Shown here: positions 1-9,106 of the stretch, piece after piece | Numbering within the stretch: position 1 is the first letter of the stretch | Layout of the letters: the number at the start of each line of letters is the position of its first letter | DNA from: Semisulcospira habei | Lineage: Eukaryota > Mollusca > Gastropoda > Semisulcospiridae | Length of the DNA stretch: 64,000 bases | Reading direction: 5' to 3' | Assembly: GCA_036245525.1 (NCBI GenBank) | Contig: BTPG01000004.1 | Coordinates: forward strand, 230,512,084-230,576,083 | The notes under the pieces: model-generated | Database searches by the model: none | Seen by the model: the letters and a program-made list of their open reading frames with translations, nothing else | Told to the model about the DNA's origin: nothing | Translations under genes and position numbers: made by a program

Positions 1-37
1 GCATTTGAGGAAAAAAAACGTAGTCTCAAATTCAGAG

Positions 38-580
38 TTATGACGAGGATGGGGAATACCTCCTAGGGGCCCTGATTTCTCTTCCCCTTCTAGTTCTGAC
101 TGGAGTTTCCTCTTCATCCCTTTCTTCAGCTACTATCAAATCTACTTCACTCATCTCCTGACTCTCATTCTCAGCACTTTCACTCATAGTTTCTACCGCA
201 CACTCGCTCTCATTCTCACTGAGTGGCTGGTTTCTACCCTCGTAGGGTTTGACATCATTAACATGTACTACAATGGGCTTGTCATTTCTGCTCTTAGCAA
301 TCTTCACTGCACTGTTTCCAACTTTTTCCATGACTCTGTAAGGACCTGTCCATCCTAGACCCAGTTTCTGTTTAGCTTTTGGTGGGTACCATCTCCAGAC
401 CCACATTCCTGCTTCTACTGATCTCTCTTTACACGTTCTGTCATGATAGTGTTTCTGCCGTTGGACACTAGCCTCTGAATTCTCTTGTACAAAACGAAAG
501 ACTCGTTCTAGCGTGTTTTGAACCCATTGTATGTACTCTATGGGACATTCAGAACGCATCTCTAGTAGGGAAGACACCAA
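38..580 (-). CDS. pol: Pol C-terminal tail (integrase GPY/F-type domain), frame-shifted
   Basis: This open frame continues the integrase after the main pol frame ends. It carries a GPYRV core around residues 78-82 with hydrophobic and basic residues like the GPY/F module that follows gypsy integrase cores, then an acidic, low-complexity C-terminus ending in basic RRGRE-type sequence. The first residue is not a natural start (TTG). The frame overlaps the upstream pol frame by about 30 bases and is displaced by one base, so a single indel near 575 most likely broke an originally continuous pol. An alternative is programmed frameshifting, but no slippery motif is evident there. Confidence 0.75.
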   Translation of the reverse strand: MVSSLLEMRSECPIEYIQWVQNTLERVFRFVQENSEASVQRQKHYHDRTCKERSVEAGMWVWRWYPPKAKQKLGLGWTGPYRVMEKVGNSAVKIAKSRNDKPIVVHVNDVKPYEGRNQPLSENESECAVETMSESAENESQEMSEVDLIVAEERDEEETPVRTRRGREIRAPRRYSPSSS

Positions 581-3572
581 GTTCGACTGTCAATGGGAGA
601 TTGACCTCTCTGCCAAAAACAATTAAATTGGGCGTACACCCTGTTGAATGGTGGACAGAAGCTCTATATGCCATCATGATCAGGTCGAGGTGATCGCTCC
701 AATCATCACGGTTCTCGTTTACATATGCTGAGAGCATCTGTTGGATGGTTCTATTCTGTCTTTCTACCATCCCGTCGCTTTCTGGGTGATATGGTGTGGT
801 TCTCGTCTTGCTAGAACCTAACGCTTCACAGAGATATCTGAACAAGTGAGATTCAAACTCTCTACCCTGGTCTGTGTGGATAGTTAGAGGAATACCAAAT
901 CTACAGATAAACTCTGTTAACAGCTTGTCTGCTACCGTCTGTGCTGTATGGTCTGAGAGACAATACGCCTCTGCATACTTGGAATAATAGTCTTCGACGA
1001 CCATAATATACTCAAACCCGTCGTGTGACATGGGCAGTGGACCCAGGATGTCTATGGCTATTCTCTCCATGGGCATACCCACGTTCACGTGCTGCATAGG
1101 AAGCTTCGCCCTGCCCGGACCCGGCTTCCTTCTTGCACACATGTCGCACTGTCTACACCATCTGGCAACGTCATCCGCCATGCCTGGCCAGTACACGTGT
1201 CGTCTGACATTTGCCAGGGTCTTGTCGCGGCCCAAATGACCTGCACATCTTATGTCATGTGACATACGTAACACTTCTTGTCTAATCTCAGCTGGGGCTA
1301 CTAGTACTAGTACCCTTTCCTGAGTAAGGCATTTATCAGGCACAACGTATAGTAAACCGTCCACTATTCTCAGATTGTCCCACTGAGCAACTAGTGTTCT
1401 GACAGCTGCGCTATACTTGCAAATTTCTGTCCTAGGGGGCTTCTCTCCTTTCTCTATCAGAGCTATTAGAGTGCTAGTCACTGGATCCCTCTTTTGGAAC
1501 ATCTCTAAGTCCTCACGAGACCAGCGGCCGGCTAACCAGTTGCTTTCCTGCATGCCAGGACCAAACGCAGAAGACTGAGCAGAATCCACGGTTTCCCCTT
1601 TAGACACTGAGGCAGAATTACTCTGAACCGATTCATCTTCCCTGACTTCTACACTTGACCTGCCGGTGGTAGTGTCGCCCTGACTTTCACTGATAGTTGG
1701 GTCCGCACGCGGAACATCTTCACCCTTCGGTGAAGCAGCATTCCTCTGAGAACCGCTAGCTTTCCCACCATCAGCTGAGTCATGACCACGTGCTTGCCGA
1801 CGTGTCACCACTCTCACATGCCTCTTAGCACACTGATCACACTCCTCTCTCTGACAACATCTCCTTGGGATCCTCGACAACCCGTCCGCATTTCCATGTA
1901 GGGCGCCTCTCCGGTGCTCTATCTGAAAATCGTAGGTGTCCAACGTAGCTATCCATCTAGCTACCATGCCTTCAGCCTGATCAAAGGACTTTAACCACCT
2001 AAGGGAACTGTGATCGCTCCGAACCAGAAACGGACGTCCCCAAAGATAATGAGAAAAGTACTTCACGAACCTCACCACTGCATACAGCTCTCTGTATGTG
2101 GTACAGTACCTCTGCCTACTCTTAGACAAAGCACAACTTGCATAAGCAATCACTTTCTCCTCTCCATCTTGAATCTGAGACAATACGCCACCAATGGAAT
2201 TTGCTGACGCATCTGTATCAAGAATGAACCTGCCCTCTCTTGTCGGATAAGCAAGAACGGGAGAAGACACTAAAGCCACTTTCAGTTTCTCAAAAGCTTG
2301 CTGACACTGTTCGCACCACACAAACTTCTGATTTTTCCTAGTCAAGTTTGTCAAAGGACTAGCTATCTCAGCGAAACCACATATGTATTTTCTGTAATAT
2401 GATGTGATCCCTAAGAAGCTTCTGACTTCTGAAACACAAGTAGGGACGGGCCAGTTAACAACTGCCTCTACTTTCTTTGGGTCACACTTTGTCCCTTCTT
2501 TTGAAACCACATGCCCTAGGAAAGCGCATTCGCTCTGCAGCAACGAACATTTCGAGGGCTTGAGCTTCAAATTGGCATCTCTGAACTTCTTCAAAACAAC
2601 TTTGAGATTTTCCAGTGCCTGTTCCTCTGTCCTGCCTAGACAAATGACATCATCAATGTAGACTAGACATCTCTCAAAAAGAACACCACTTAAAGTCATC
2701 TCCATGAGTCTCTCAAAAGTAGCTGGACTGTTACATAGCCCAAATGGCATGACCTTAAACTGGAAAAGACCTTTATGCGTAGCGAACGCTGTCTTCTGTT
2801 TATCATTTTCATCCATCTCAACTTGGAAGAAACCCTGCGCTAAGTCAAGAGTTGAAAACCAACACGAACCTGACAAAGCATCAAGCGAGTCACCAATGTG
2901 GGGTAAAGGATAAGCATCTTTGCGTGTCAACTGGTTCAACTTCCTATAGTCAACGCAGAACCTAGTTGTACCATCCTTTTTCTTGACAAGTACCACGTTA
3001 GCAGGCCAGGGGCTGTCACTGGGTTCTATGACATCCTGCTTCAACATTTTGTCTATTTCCTCCTCCACTATTTCTCTCTGAGCTACGGGGATACGACGAG
3101 GGGGCAACTTGACGGGTTTGCCACCTCCTGTGTCAATAGAGTGTTTCACTTTGTTTGTCCGTCCAAGTTGTCTACCTGGAGACTGGAAAACATCTTGAAA
3201 CTCTAAGAGCGTCTCGTTCAATTTGCCTTTTGTCTCCTCGCTAACATCTGACGAAACATTAGCGACCAAATCCACTAAGTGACTAGGGAGTTTGTCATCC
3301 ATATAGACCACTTCTTCTTTCTTTTCAGAACTAGTCGACAAAGAGTTCACTGAAAAACCAGTTTCTATGGACGCCACAACTGTATCTGGCTTCACTACAA
3401 TCTCTTTATCAGTAAAGTTGGTAACAGGAACAAGGATTTCTTCTTGTGACACCTGAACCATACACCTTGGAACTACTAGCCCTGTTTCACTCCTGAAACT
3501 CTCAACACCTTCTAACAGACCATCAGCTTTCTGTAACTGACACGGCTGAACGAAAGATGCCTTCAAAAACAT
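549..3572 (-). CDS. pol: Pol polyprotein: reverse transcriptase, RNase H, integrase
   Basis: About 1007 residues. Reverse transcriptase spans roughly residues 150-400, with catalytic YIDD near residue 303 and the upstream LDLAQGF and MPFGLCNSP motifs. RNase H follows with DTDAS near residue 450. Integrase starts with an HHCC zinc module (about 770-815: H..H in HDIRCAGH, C..C in CRQCDMC), then a DDE core with D near 839, TDQGREF near 896 and E in VERQN near 935. The first ATG (3572) lies just after a TAA in the same frame and overlaps the protease stop, so expression needs a -1 shift or reinitiation. All catalytic residues are present. The C-terminus is displaced into another frame at the left end. 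Confidence 0.93.
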   Translation of the reverse strand: MFLKASFVQPCQLQKADGLLEGVESFRSETGLVVPRCMVQVSQEEILVPVTNFTDKEIVVKPDTVVASIETGFSVNSLSTSSEKKEEVVYMDDKLPSHLVDLVANVSSDVSEETKGKLNETLLEFQDVFQSPGRQLGRTNKVKHSIDTGGGKPVKLPPRRIPVAQREIVEEEIDKMLKQDVIEPSDSPWPANVVLVKKKDGTTRFCVDYRKLNQLTRKDAYPLPHIGDSLDALSGSCWFSTLDLAQGFFQVEMDENDKQKTAFATHKGLFQFKVMPFGLCNSPATFERLMEMTLSGVLFERCLVYIDDVICLGRTEEQALENLKVVLKKFRDANLKLKPSKCSLLQSECAFLGHVVSKEGTKCDPKKVEAVVNWPVPTCVSEVRSFLGITSYYRKYICGFAEIASPLTNLTRKNQKFVWCEQCQQAFEKLKVALVSSPVLAYPTREGRFILDTDASANSIGGVLSQIQDGEEKVIAYASCALSKSRQRYCTTYRELYAVVRFVKYFSHYLWGRPFLVRSDHSSLRWLKSFDQAEGMVARWIATLDTYDFQIEHRRGALHGNADGLSRIPRRCCQREECDQCAKRHVRVVTRRQARGHDSADGGKASGSQRNAASPKGEDVPRADPTISESQGDTTTGRSSVEVREDESVQSNSASVSKGETVDSAQSSAFGPGMQESNWLAGRWSREDLEMFQKRDPVTSTLIALIEKGEKPPRTEICKYSAAVRTLVAQWDNLRIVDGLLYVVPDKCLTQERVLVLVAPAEIRQEVLRMSHDIRCAGHLGRDKTLANVRRHVYWPGMADDVARWCRQCDMCARRKPGPGRAKLPMQHVNVGMPMERIAIDILGPLPMSHDGFEYIMVVEDYYSKYAEAYCLSDHTAQTVADKLLTEFICRFGIPLTIHTDQGREFESHLFRYLCEALGSSKTRTTPYHPESDGMVERQNRTIQQMLSAYVNENRDDWSDHLDLIMMAYRASVHHSTGCTPNLIVFGREVNLPLTVELGVFPTRDAF

Positions 3573-4111
3573 TTAGACCTAGGGGGAACCCTAGTGAGTT
3601 TACACACTTTAACCTCTGCACTTGTACCTGAACTCTCTTTCTTCAACTGAACCACCTGCTTGCGTATCATCAAAGTACCTCGCGCTAAGTCTAGCACGCC
3701 ACCGTATTTCTGCATGAAATCAGTGCCTAGAATACCTGACGAACTACCTAAGTCTGCAACTACTACATTATGCCTAAACCTCTGTCCTCCTACTTTCAAG
3801 CAAAGCGTTACTTCACCCTGAATTTCTAAAGTATCACCGCTAGCTGTGCAAAGATTTAACTTACTTTTCTTCATAACCGATCTTTCCATGTTGACTAGCT
3901 TGAAATCTCTGGCACTAATGACTGTGACAGCTGACCCACTATCTACTAAAAAGTCTAAGGAAACTTTTCCTATCGCTACTGGTACCATCCAGCATCCAGT
4001 GTTTGACAGTACACATAAACGCTGCCCCTTCGCTTTCTCTAAGCAGCCGTCATCACTTGCTAATTGGGCCGAGTCCCTGGCTGCTGAGAGCTCCGCCCGC
4101 CCTAGTTTCCC
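3563..4111 (-). CDS. Retroviral-type aspartic protease (Pro)
   Basis: The conserved part starts at ATG 3988, but the frame is open without a stop back to 4111, exactly at the GGGAAAC heptamer that overlaps the end of gag. It is therefore likely made as a gag-pro fusion by -1 frameshifting. The active-site motif is VDSGSAV (DSG), followed by a hydrophobic strand pattern and ILGTDFM (ILG) about 70 residues later, as in retropepsins. The frame ends at TGA 3563-3565, overlapping the pol ATG by ten bases. It would act as a dimer to mature the polyprotein. No damage is visible. Confidence 0.85.
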   Translation of the reverse strand, partial: GKLGRAELSAARDSAQLASDDGCLEKAKGQRLCVLSNTGCWMVPVAIGKVSLDFLVDSGSAVTVISARDFKLVNMERSVMKKSKLNLCTASGDTLEIQGEVTLCLKVGGQRFRHNVVVADLGSSSGILGTDFMQKYGGVLDLARGTLMIRKQVVQLKKESSGTSAEVKVCKLTRVPPRSKCF

Positions 4112-5184
4112 TGGCCTGGCGCGTTTTCGTTACGCACAGACTCATTCCCGTCTCTGTCTTCACTTTTCTGGCATTGCCTGGCATAGTGCCCCTTCTCTTT
4201 GCACTTATAACAAACAACATCAACATTTCTTCTAGTCTTGTCTCCTGCCGACTGACGAGTCAGCGCTTTCGTTACTTTCTGAATCTCAGAAGTAAGTCTG
4301 TCACTCAGATTCTGGAAAGCCTTTGCTAAGCCTGCCTCAGCTGAATCTTTCTCTTCAAGACTTCTAACACCCTTAGCAGTAACATCACCATGTCTCTCTG
4401 GGTCTTCTGGTTTCCTGCCATCAAATCTCTCATCAAACGACTCAAATTCACTAGCCAGTGCTACTGCCTCGTGTATTGTCGTGGGGTGATTGAACTGCAC
4501 ATGCCTTCTCAAGTCTCTAGAGGGAAGACCACTAACAAACTGATCTATGACTATGGTTTCTCTTGCTTCAGTAGGCATCCTAGGGTATGCACTACTAGCA
4601 ATACGGTTTAACGCAAACCCGTACTCTGTCACACTCTCGTTCTTTCTTTTCATCCTTGACCTGAACTCCACTCTACGAAGATTCTCTTTCTCGGCGGGAT
4701 CAAAACGACGTTCAAGGGCTGACCTGATAGCATCATAGTCCTCTATTCTCTCTAGTGCAAGCTCACCTAGCACCTGTTGTGCTGGACCCCGGAGTGACAT
4801 AGCTAGATTCACTCCTTTCTCGCTATAGTACCAACCATTCCACCTTGCACATGTCTCGAAATGGCAAAGCCAGTCTTTCAAGTCACCTTTTGTGCCAGTA
4901 AATATCTCGGGCACCCTCTCTCTCCTAGACGAGTTTCCACTGTCATTCAGAAAGGATCTATTTCTCGTAATGTTCCTGTTCGTCATGCTCCTTTGTGAGC
5001 AACGACTACCGTGACTGCATGAGCTTTCCTCGCTACTGCTATCTGACTCACTGTAAACCGAGTGCCTGCTGCTCTTCGCCGACCTTCTAGGTTTACTCCT
5101 TCTTCTACCATCCTGACTTTTAGAACTACTTGACACCAACCAGCTTGGAACAAGAAGCCTAAGGAATCTTAAGACTGCACCCAT
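4102..5184 (-). CDS. gag: Gag nucleocapsid/capsid protein with CCHC zinc knuckle
   Basis: 360 residues from ATG 5184. The N-terminal 80 residues are Ser/Arg rich. The middle (about 95-250) resembles the Ty3/gypsy gag/retrotrans-gag helical domain (WLCHFETCARWNGW, then RFDPAEKENLRRVEFRSR). The C-terminus has one CX2CX4HX4C knuckle (CYKCKEKGHYARQC, around residues 325-338) that should bind RNA. The stop TAG (4102-4104) directly follows the slippery heptamer. A 110-residue open frame upstream (5169-5501) looks like leader rather than protein. The coding frame is intact. Confidence 0.88.
   Translation of the reverse strand: MGAVLRFLRLLVPSWLVSSSSKSQDGRRRSKPRRSAKSSRHSVYSESDSSSEESSCSHGSRCSQRSMTNRNITRNRSFLNDSGNSSRRERVPEIFTGTKGDLKDWLCHFETCARWNGWYYSEKGVNLAMSLRGPAQQVLGELALERIEDYDAIRSALERRFDPAEKENLRRVEFRSRMKRKNESVTEYGFALNRIASSAYPRMPTEARETIVIDQFVSGLPSRDLRRHVQFNHPTTIHEAVALASEFESFDERFDGRKPEDPERHGDVTAKGVRSLEEKDSAEAGLAKAFQNLSDRLTSEIQKVTKALTRQSAGDKTRRNVDVVCYKCKEKGHYARQCQKSEDRDGNESVRNENAPGQGN
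4105..4111 (-). promoter_or_regulatory. Programmed -1 frameshift slippery site GGGAAAC (gag-pro)
   Basis: On the minus strand the last two gag codons before TAG are GGA AAC, preceded by G, forming X XXY YYZ in the gag frame. The -1 frame is exactly the protease frame and is open from here. GGGAAAC is an established retroviral -1 site. A downstream stimulatory structure was not modelled. Confidence 0.8.
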
Positions 5185-5524
5185 CTTGTAGACTGAACCT
5201 CGCTATCTGTGTAGTGAAAACGTTGCCTGTTCAACTGCGTTCCCCGCGCAGGCAGACTACAACACGAACCGCTAAAACAAACTAGAACCAACTTCAAACT
5301 CGGAATGTTTCCACTACTAAAAATCTCACGACTGGTACTAAGGAAAACGCTCCCTGCCGCAACCGGTACCACGCTAACGGAAAAGACGTGTCGACAGTGA
5401 CACAGATAGTCTGCCGCTGGCACAGCACATAGTCTTAAACTCACAGCGCGAGCTACCTTCCTCCAACGAAGTATCTTGGCCAAACTATCTTTATCAAACA
5501 ACGATCCTGACCAAAAACAATCCT

Positions 5525-5537
5525 GGTCACGGCACCA
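5525..5537 (-). other. Primer-binding site (tRNA-primed) of the Ty3 element
   Basis: The minus strand reads TGGTGCCGTGACC, which begins TGG (complement of a tRNA CCA end) and lies five bases inside a terminal TACA. That spacing is typical of a PBS next to an LTR. The tRNA species was not identified. Confidence 0.7.
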
Positions 5538-5542
5538 ATTTT

Positions 5543-6298
5543 TGTAACCGGACTCAGTGACTGGGTGTAGGCGACTTAAATAGTCTATCAGATAGACAAA
5601 AACTGCCCATCTAATACAGTACTCAAGTGCCTACAGAGTTTAAGTCCGCATCCCTTTTGTGGTCTAGGGAAGGGCTGGAGATTGCAGTGGAGAGTAGATA
5701 AATCTACTCTAGTCTCGCATGCGCACAACTGAAATCCGTCAGTGTTTATGTGCCTCGCGTTGTGTTCAATAGTCAAAGTTGCTTGCGCAATGGACCGACC
5801 ACAGTATCCAGAAAAACCCTATTTTGACTGGACTTGTTGTTATCGTTCCTACTGAGCTGCTAGTAACGTGCGCTCGCACGATCAGTCACACAACAGTCAT
5901 ACATGCACGGACGTACACACACACAAACTTCTCGCACGTACACACGCACAGTCTCAGTCTCGCTCTCACGCTAGCCGCTGAGCATCATAAGATAGAAGTA
6001 AGGTTCCAAGATTTATTTGTACCAGAAAAGCATTCTTAATAAAACAAACAACATAATCAAAATCAGTCAAACCAGTGCAAGTGCTAATAACCTTAAACAC
6101 CTTAGGCCTAACACCTATACCTTCGAACACGATACCTAGACCTATCTCCTATGACTAACACCTACAACGTTGAATACGATTCCTAGCGAACCTAGCTCCT
6201 AGGCCTAACGCACTTACCAATAAAACCTACGCGTCGTCCTAACACAGTCTAAGCCCTATTTTAGGTGAATTAGAACTGAACTAAAACGCTACTGTCCT
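5543..6298 (-). repeat. Presumed LTR/5' flank of the Ty3 element; no gene seen
   Basis: It begins TGTAACCGG on the plus strand, which is the ...TTACA end of an LTR in element orientation. It holds CA-rich microsatellite-like DNA near 5900-5960, a minus-strand AATAAA near 6012, and repeated short CCTA/TTAGG-like words around 6100-6270. No second TG..CA boundary or target-site duplication was found, so the LTR length is unknown. Confidence 0.45.
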
Positions 6299-6640
6299 AT
6301 GGGGTAGGGCCGGGGTGGTTGAGGAGATCATTGTTCACAATCGCCTCGTGGGGTAGGGTCGGGGTGGTTGAGGAGATCATTGTTCACAATCGCCTCGTGG
6401 GTAGGGTCGGGGGTTGAGGAGATCATTGTTCACAAATCGCCTCGTGGGTTAGGGCCGGGGTGTTGAGGAGATCATTGTTTCACAATCGCCTCGTGGGGTT
6501 AGGGCCGGGAAATGTAGGAGATCATTGTTCACAATCGCCTACGGGGAAAGAGGGAGGGGAGTGTGAGAAATCACTGTTCGCAATCGCTCACAGGGGGGGA
6601 GGGGTGGTGAGCATTGTTCACACTCACCCCGAGACTCAAG
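6299..6640. repeat. Tandem array of about 50-bp hairpin units with co-varying arms
   Basis: Seven units with spacing 41-50 bases (anchors at about 6321, 6370, 6416, 6465, 6515, 6565, 6606). Each pairs a G-rich spacer (GGGGTAGGGCCGGGG type) with an imperfect hairpin centred on ATTGTTCACAAT. Units 1-4 have outer arms GAGG/CCTC. Unit 5 has TAGG/CCTA, unit 6 TGTGAG/CTCACA, unit 7 GGTGAG/CTCACC. The arm changes preserve pairing. Function is unknown. Confidence 0.85.
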
Positions 6641-7500
6641 TCAAGTCAAGTCTTTCAACGGGATCGGGACTTCCAGCTTTCGCTGATTTCGGTCCAGGGG
6701 GGGTGGGCCCAGGGGTTGTGAAGGGGGGGGGGGAGTTGTCTCTCTGACTGCGTCTGCCGCTCCGTCGCTCCGCTGGCTGATGTTGTTGCCGGGGCCGGGT
6801 GGTTGGTGGTGCAGGAAGCAGGTGATAGGCCGGAGGCCCGTCACCTATCGCCAGGCTGGTGGGTGGTGGTGTGCCAGCCACTCCCAAAAATGTTGTAGGA
6901 GTGGTGGCGGTAGTGGTGGGGGTGGCCGGGGGAACCGTGGCCGGTTGTAGATGGGTCTGGGGTGGTAGGGTGGTGGTGGCGGCGGCCAGTCAATTCTTGG
7001 TCGAGGTGTGGCGCGCTGTCGTGGATGGGGTGGGTGACGGTGTTGGGGTGGTAGACGGAGGTGTGGTGGNNNNNNNNNNNNNNNNNNNNNNNNNNNNNNN
7101 NNNNNNNNNNNNNNNNNNNNNNNNNNNNNNNNNNNNNNNNNNNNNNNNNNNNNNNNNNNNNNNNNNNNNNNNNNNNNNNNNNNNNNNNNNNNNNNNNNNN
7201 NNNNNNNNNNNNNNNNNNNNNNNNNNNNNNNNNNNNNNNNNNNNNNNNNNNGGCGTAGGGAGCAGTGCCGGGCGTCGCTGTCGATGTCGGACCCACTTTG
7301 GAGGCCGGTTACGCCGTCGCCGGTGTGGGTCCGTGCTGGTTTCTTGTGGCTCGGTGGTGGTGCCTTTATCCTGTTGCTGGTGGACAGGGGTTGCGTCGGT
7401 GCCTACTTCTTGAGTAGGCGGCGTGGTGTTTCCGCAACCCCTGTGTCTGATGGCGGTGGTGATGGTCCCAGTCTTTTTAGCTGCAGTCTGTGGGGCTGAG
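6641..7500 (-). other. Low-complexity Pro/Thr/His-biased region around the assembly gap
   Basis: GGT/GGTG-rich plus-strand DNA that reads as Pro-, Thr- and His-rich on the minus strand in more than one frame. Such bias follows from composition, so I call no gene. A minus-strand TATA-like box lies just upstream, so a real transcript is possible. The gap prevents a decision. Confidence 0.5.
7070..7251. other. Assembly gap (182 N)
   Basis: A run of N flanked on both sides by GGT/GGTG-rich repeats, which probably caused the gap. True length is unknown. Confidence 0.99.
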
Positions 7501-7516
7501 ACTGAGAATCGGCCGC

Positions 7517-7524
7517 TTTATATA
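7517..7524 (-). promoter_or_regulatory. TATA-like box, minus strand
   Basis: TATATAAA on the minus strand, followed about 20-25 bases on by TCAGTC-like initiator sequence in a GC-richer stretch. It could drive the low-complexity region or be a U3 promoter. Core-promoter matches this short occur by chance. Confidence 0.35.
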
Positions 7525-7794
7525 GGCTCCCAGCCTCTGGGTCCGGAAACTACGTCACAGCTTCGCGCGTGTAGTCCGCTACACACCAACTAGCTAAGTC
7601 AGCGAAATTCTCGCTCACAGTGCGCCAAGCGTGCACTAAACCACTGAACTCTGACTCGCTGGTAGTAACTAGCGATAGCGTTAGCAGAGGGCTCCTCTGC
7701 TACACAGGGTTTAATAAGACATCATTATCATATGATCACAGCCTGAACTTCTTGTGAACTTAAAACATAAACAACTTGGTTTGAGTACTGACAA

Positions 7795-8165
7795 TTCTGC
7801 CAGCGCTAGCCTCACCTATCTGGTTTGTGAGTATCATGTATAACTCGAGGCAAAATTTGTATCGTTACATTGTTGTGTAATGTTCTGTGCATCTACTGTG
7901 GGAAATCAGGGTATTTACCCGACCACATATAGTAGCGCACATTCATGTTTGTGTATGTATGTTTCTCCTGCCTACTTCCTAAGTTCCGGAGAAAGACATG
8001 GGTTATATAAGAGACCTGATCCATTCTTATTAGGAATGGAAATGATTGTCTTATTCTATACCTGCGTATTTCTCTGTGGGCTGGCGATTGGGTGCCTGAT
8101 AGGCGGGGGCAGGGGATCTAACTGTTGTCTGTCCAGCGCTGTGATTCCCCTTGGTTTGAGTACAG
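7795..8165 (-). repeat. 376-bp satellite-like repeat, copy 1
   Basis: Inverted copy of the unit at 26206-26581. Shared landmarks are the GCCAGCGCTAGCCTCACC end, the CTACTGTGGGAA block, TTCTCCTGCCTACTTCC, GGTTATATAAGAGACCTGAT and the final CCTTGGTTTG end. No protein is conserved between copies beyond chance frames. DNA between here and 8690 (about 520 bases) is AT-rich with nothing recognised. Confidence 0.85.
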
Positions 8166-8690
8166 TATAAACAACATGAATTATTCTTGTTGATATTGTT
8201 GTCAGTGCCACTACTAACTACAATGCACGGACCTTGATTTTGTCATGGTACACATAAACACACCCTTGTCTAACCAAATTACCTCTTACAAGGTGAACAG
8301 TATACGGTACTGTGTACATTTTAACCTATGGCACTGACTGTTACTGTTTAAGTATAACATATAAACTATCTATGAGATTTAAAAAGTTATCCTATACAAT
8401 TCTGATCAGTTTTATCTGTTAGTCAGCACTAACATCTTAAAAAATAGCAAAGAGTGAATCGCCGTTGCTCGGGAAAATCTCCGAGACGCCACTTCCGGTT
8501 TCGGCCGCTCACGTCTGCCTCATATTTTGTGCTTTAACTGTACCTTCTAAACTTACAAAAAAATTTGAAGCCCTTTTAAAACACCTGCTAACATAAATAC
8601 CCATTAAAATGCATTATTTAACACTGTAAGTCGGACAAGAGACTTGAGAAAAGATCGATCAGCTGACCACGTTATCCCAACGTACGTACA

Positions 8691-8788
8691 CAAACCAAGG
8701 GGAATTACAGCGCTGGACAGACAAACAGTTAGATCCCCTGCCCCGCCTAACTGTTTGTCTGTCCAGCGCTGTAATTCCCCTTGGTTTG
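8691..8788. repeat. 42-bp-arm perfect palindrome made from the satellite end
   Basis: Arms 8691-8732 and 8747-8788 are exact inverse complements around a 14-base spacer (8733-8746). The arms are the CAAACCAAGGGGAATTA...ACAGTTAG end of the 376-bp satellite, so this is a foldback of one unit end. It is followed by another partial unit to about 8840. Confidence 0.95.
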
Positions 8789-8816
8789 AGTACAATTCTT
8801 CCAGCGCTAGCCTCAC

Positions 8817-9106
8817 CTATTCTGGTTTGTGAGTAACGTACGTACAGCTAGAGCGACAATAGTTGGCTGTTGTTTCCACACATCTAAAGTCTGCATAAAA
8901 GGAAACAAATCGCACAACTCGCATTACTAGTCAAAACATATATAATTTAAGCATTACTCACCAAGATCCAGACGAAGATATTCGTAGGAGACAAAATTTG
9001 TAACAGCCGAGTCGGAGTCGCCGCTAGGCTCAATGCTCGACTTCGCGCGTTCACTTTCGTGCTGCAGGCGGTGGGGTTTCCCCACTTGGATCGCATGGCG
9101 AAATTC
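8817..9106 (-). CDS. Candidate two-exon terminal gene fragment, unrecognised
   Basis: Minus strand. Proposed exon 8962-9106 is preceded by an acceptor (TTTGCTGTAG) and followed by a strong donor (GTGAGTAA). Proposed exon 8817-8890 follows the acceptor TTTCCTTTTATGCAG. The first exon is 145 bases and the second 74; they join in phase and stay open to a TAG at 8817-8819. The first exon reads as a Ser/Asp-rich peptide (SIEPSGDSDSAVTNFVSYEY). No in-frame ATG is present, so an upstream exon would be needed. The stop lies inside a satellite fragment, so the original end may have been replaced. No domain recognised; chance remains possible. Confidence 0.3.

Larger units (their letters stand above)
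1..5543 (-). mobile_element. Ty3/gypsy LTR retrotransposon, internal region
   Basis: Read leftwards, the element has a primer-binding site, a leader of about 340 bases, gag with a CCHC knuckle, an aspartic protease, then reverse transcriptase, RNase H and integrase. Integrase after RT/RNase H is the Ty3/gypsy order. The 3' LTR and polypurine tract are not visible, so the left end is off-window. Gag, protease and pol lie in three successive frames, each step being -1. One further frame break within the integrase tail suggests this copy is slightly decayed. An LTR edge is proposed at 5543, where TGTAACC (plus strand) begins; the LTR's other end was not found. Confidence 0.9.

Noticed and set aside
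5169..5501. 110-residue minus-strand open frame upstream of gag
   Set aside because: Lies between the primer-binding site and gag in a different frame, with no domain; most likely the untranslated leader.
6636..6887. Proline-rich open frames on the minus strand
   Set aside because: Explained by GGT/GGG-rich composition; open in several frames at once.
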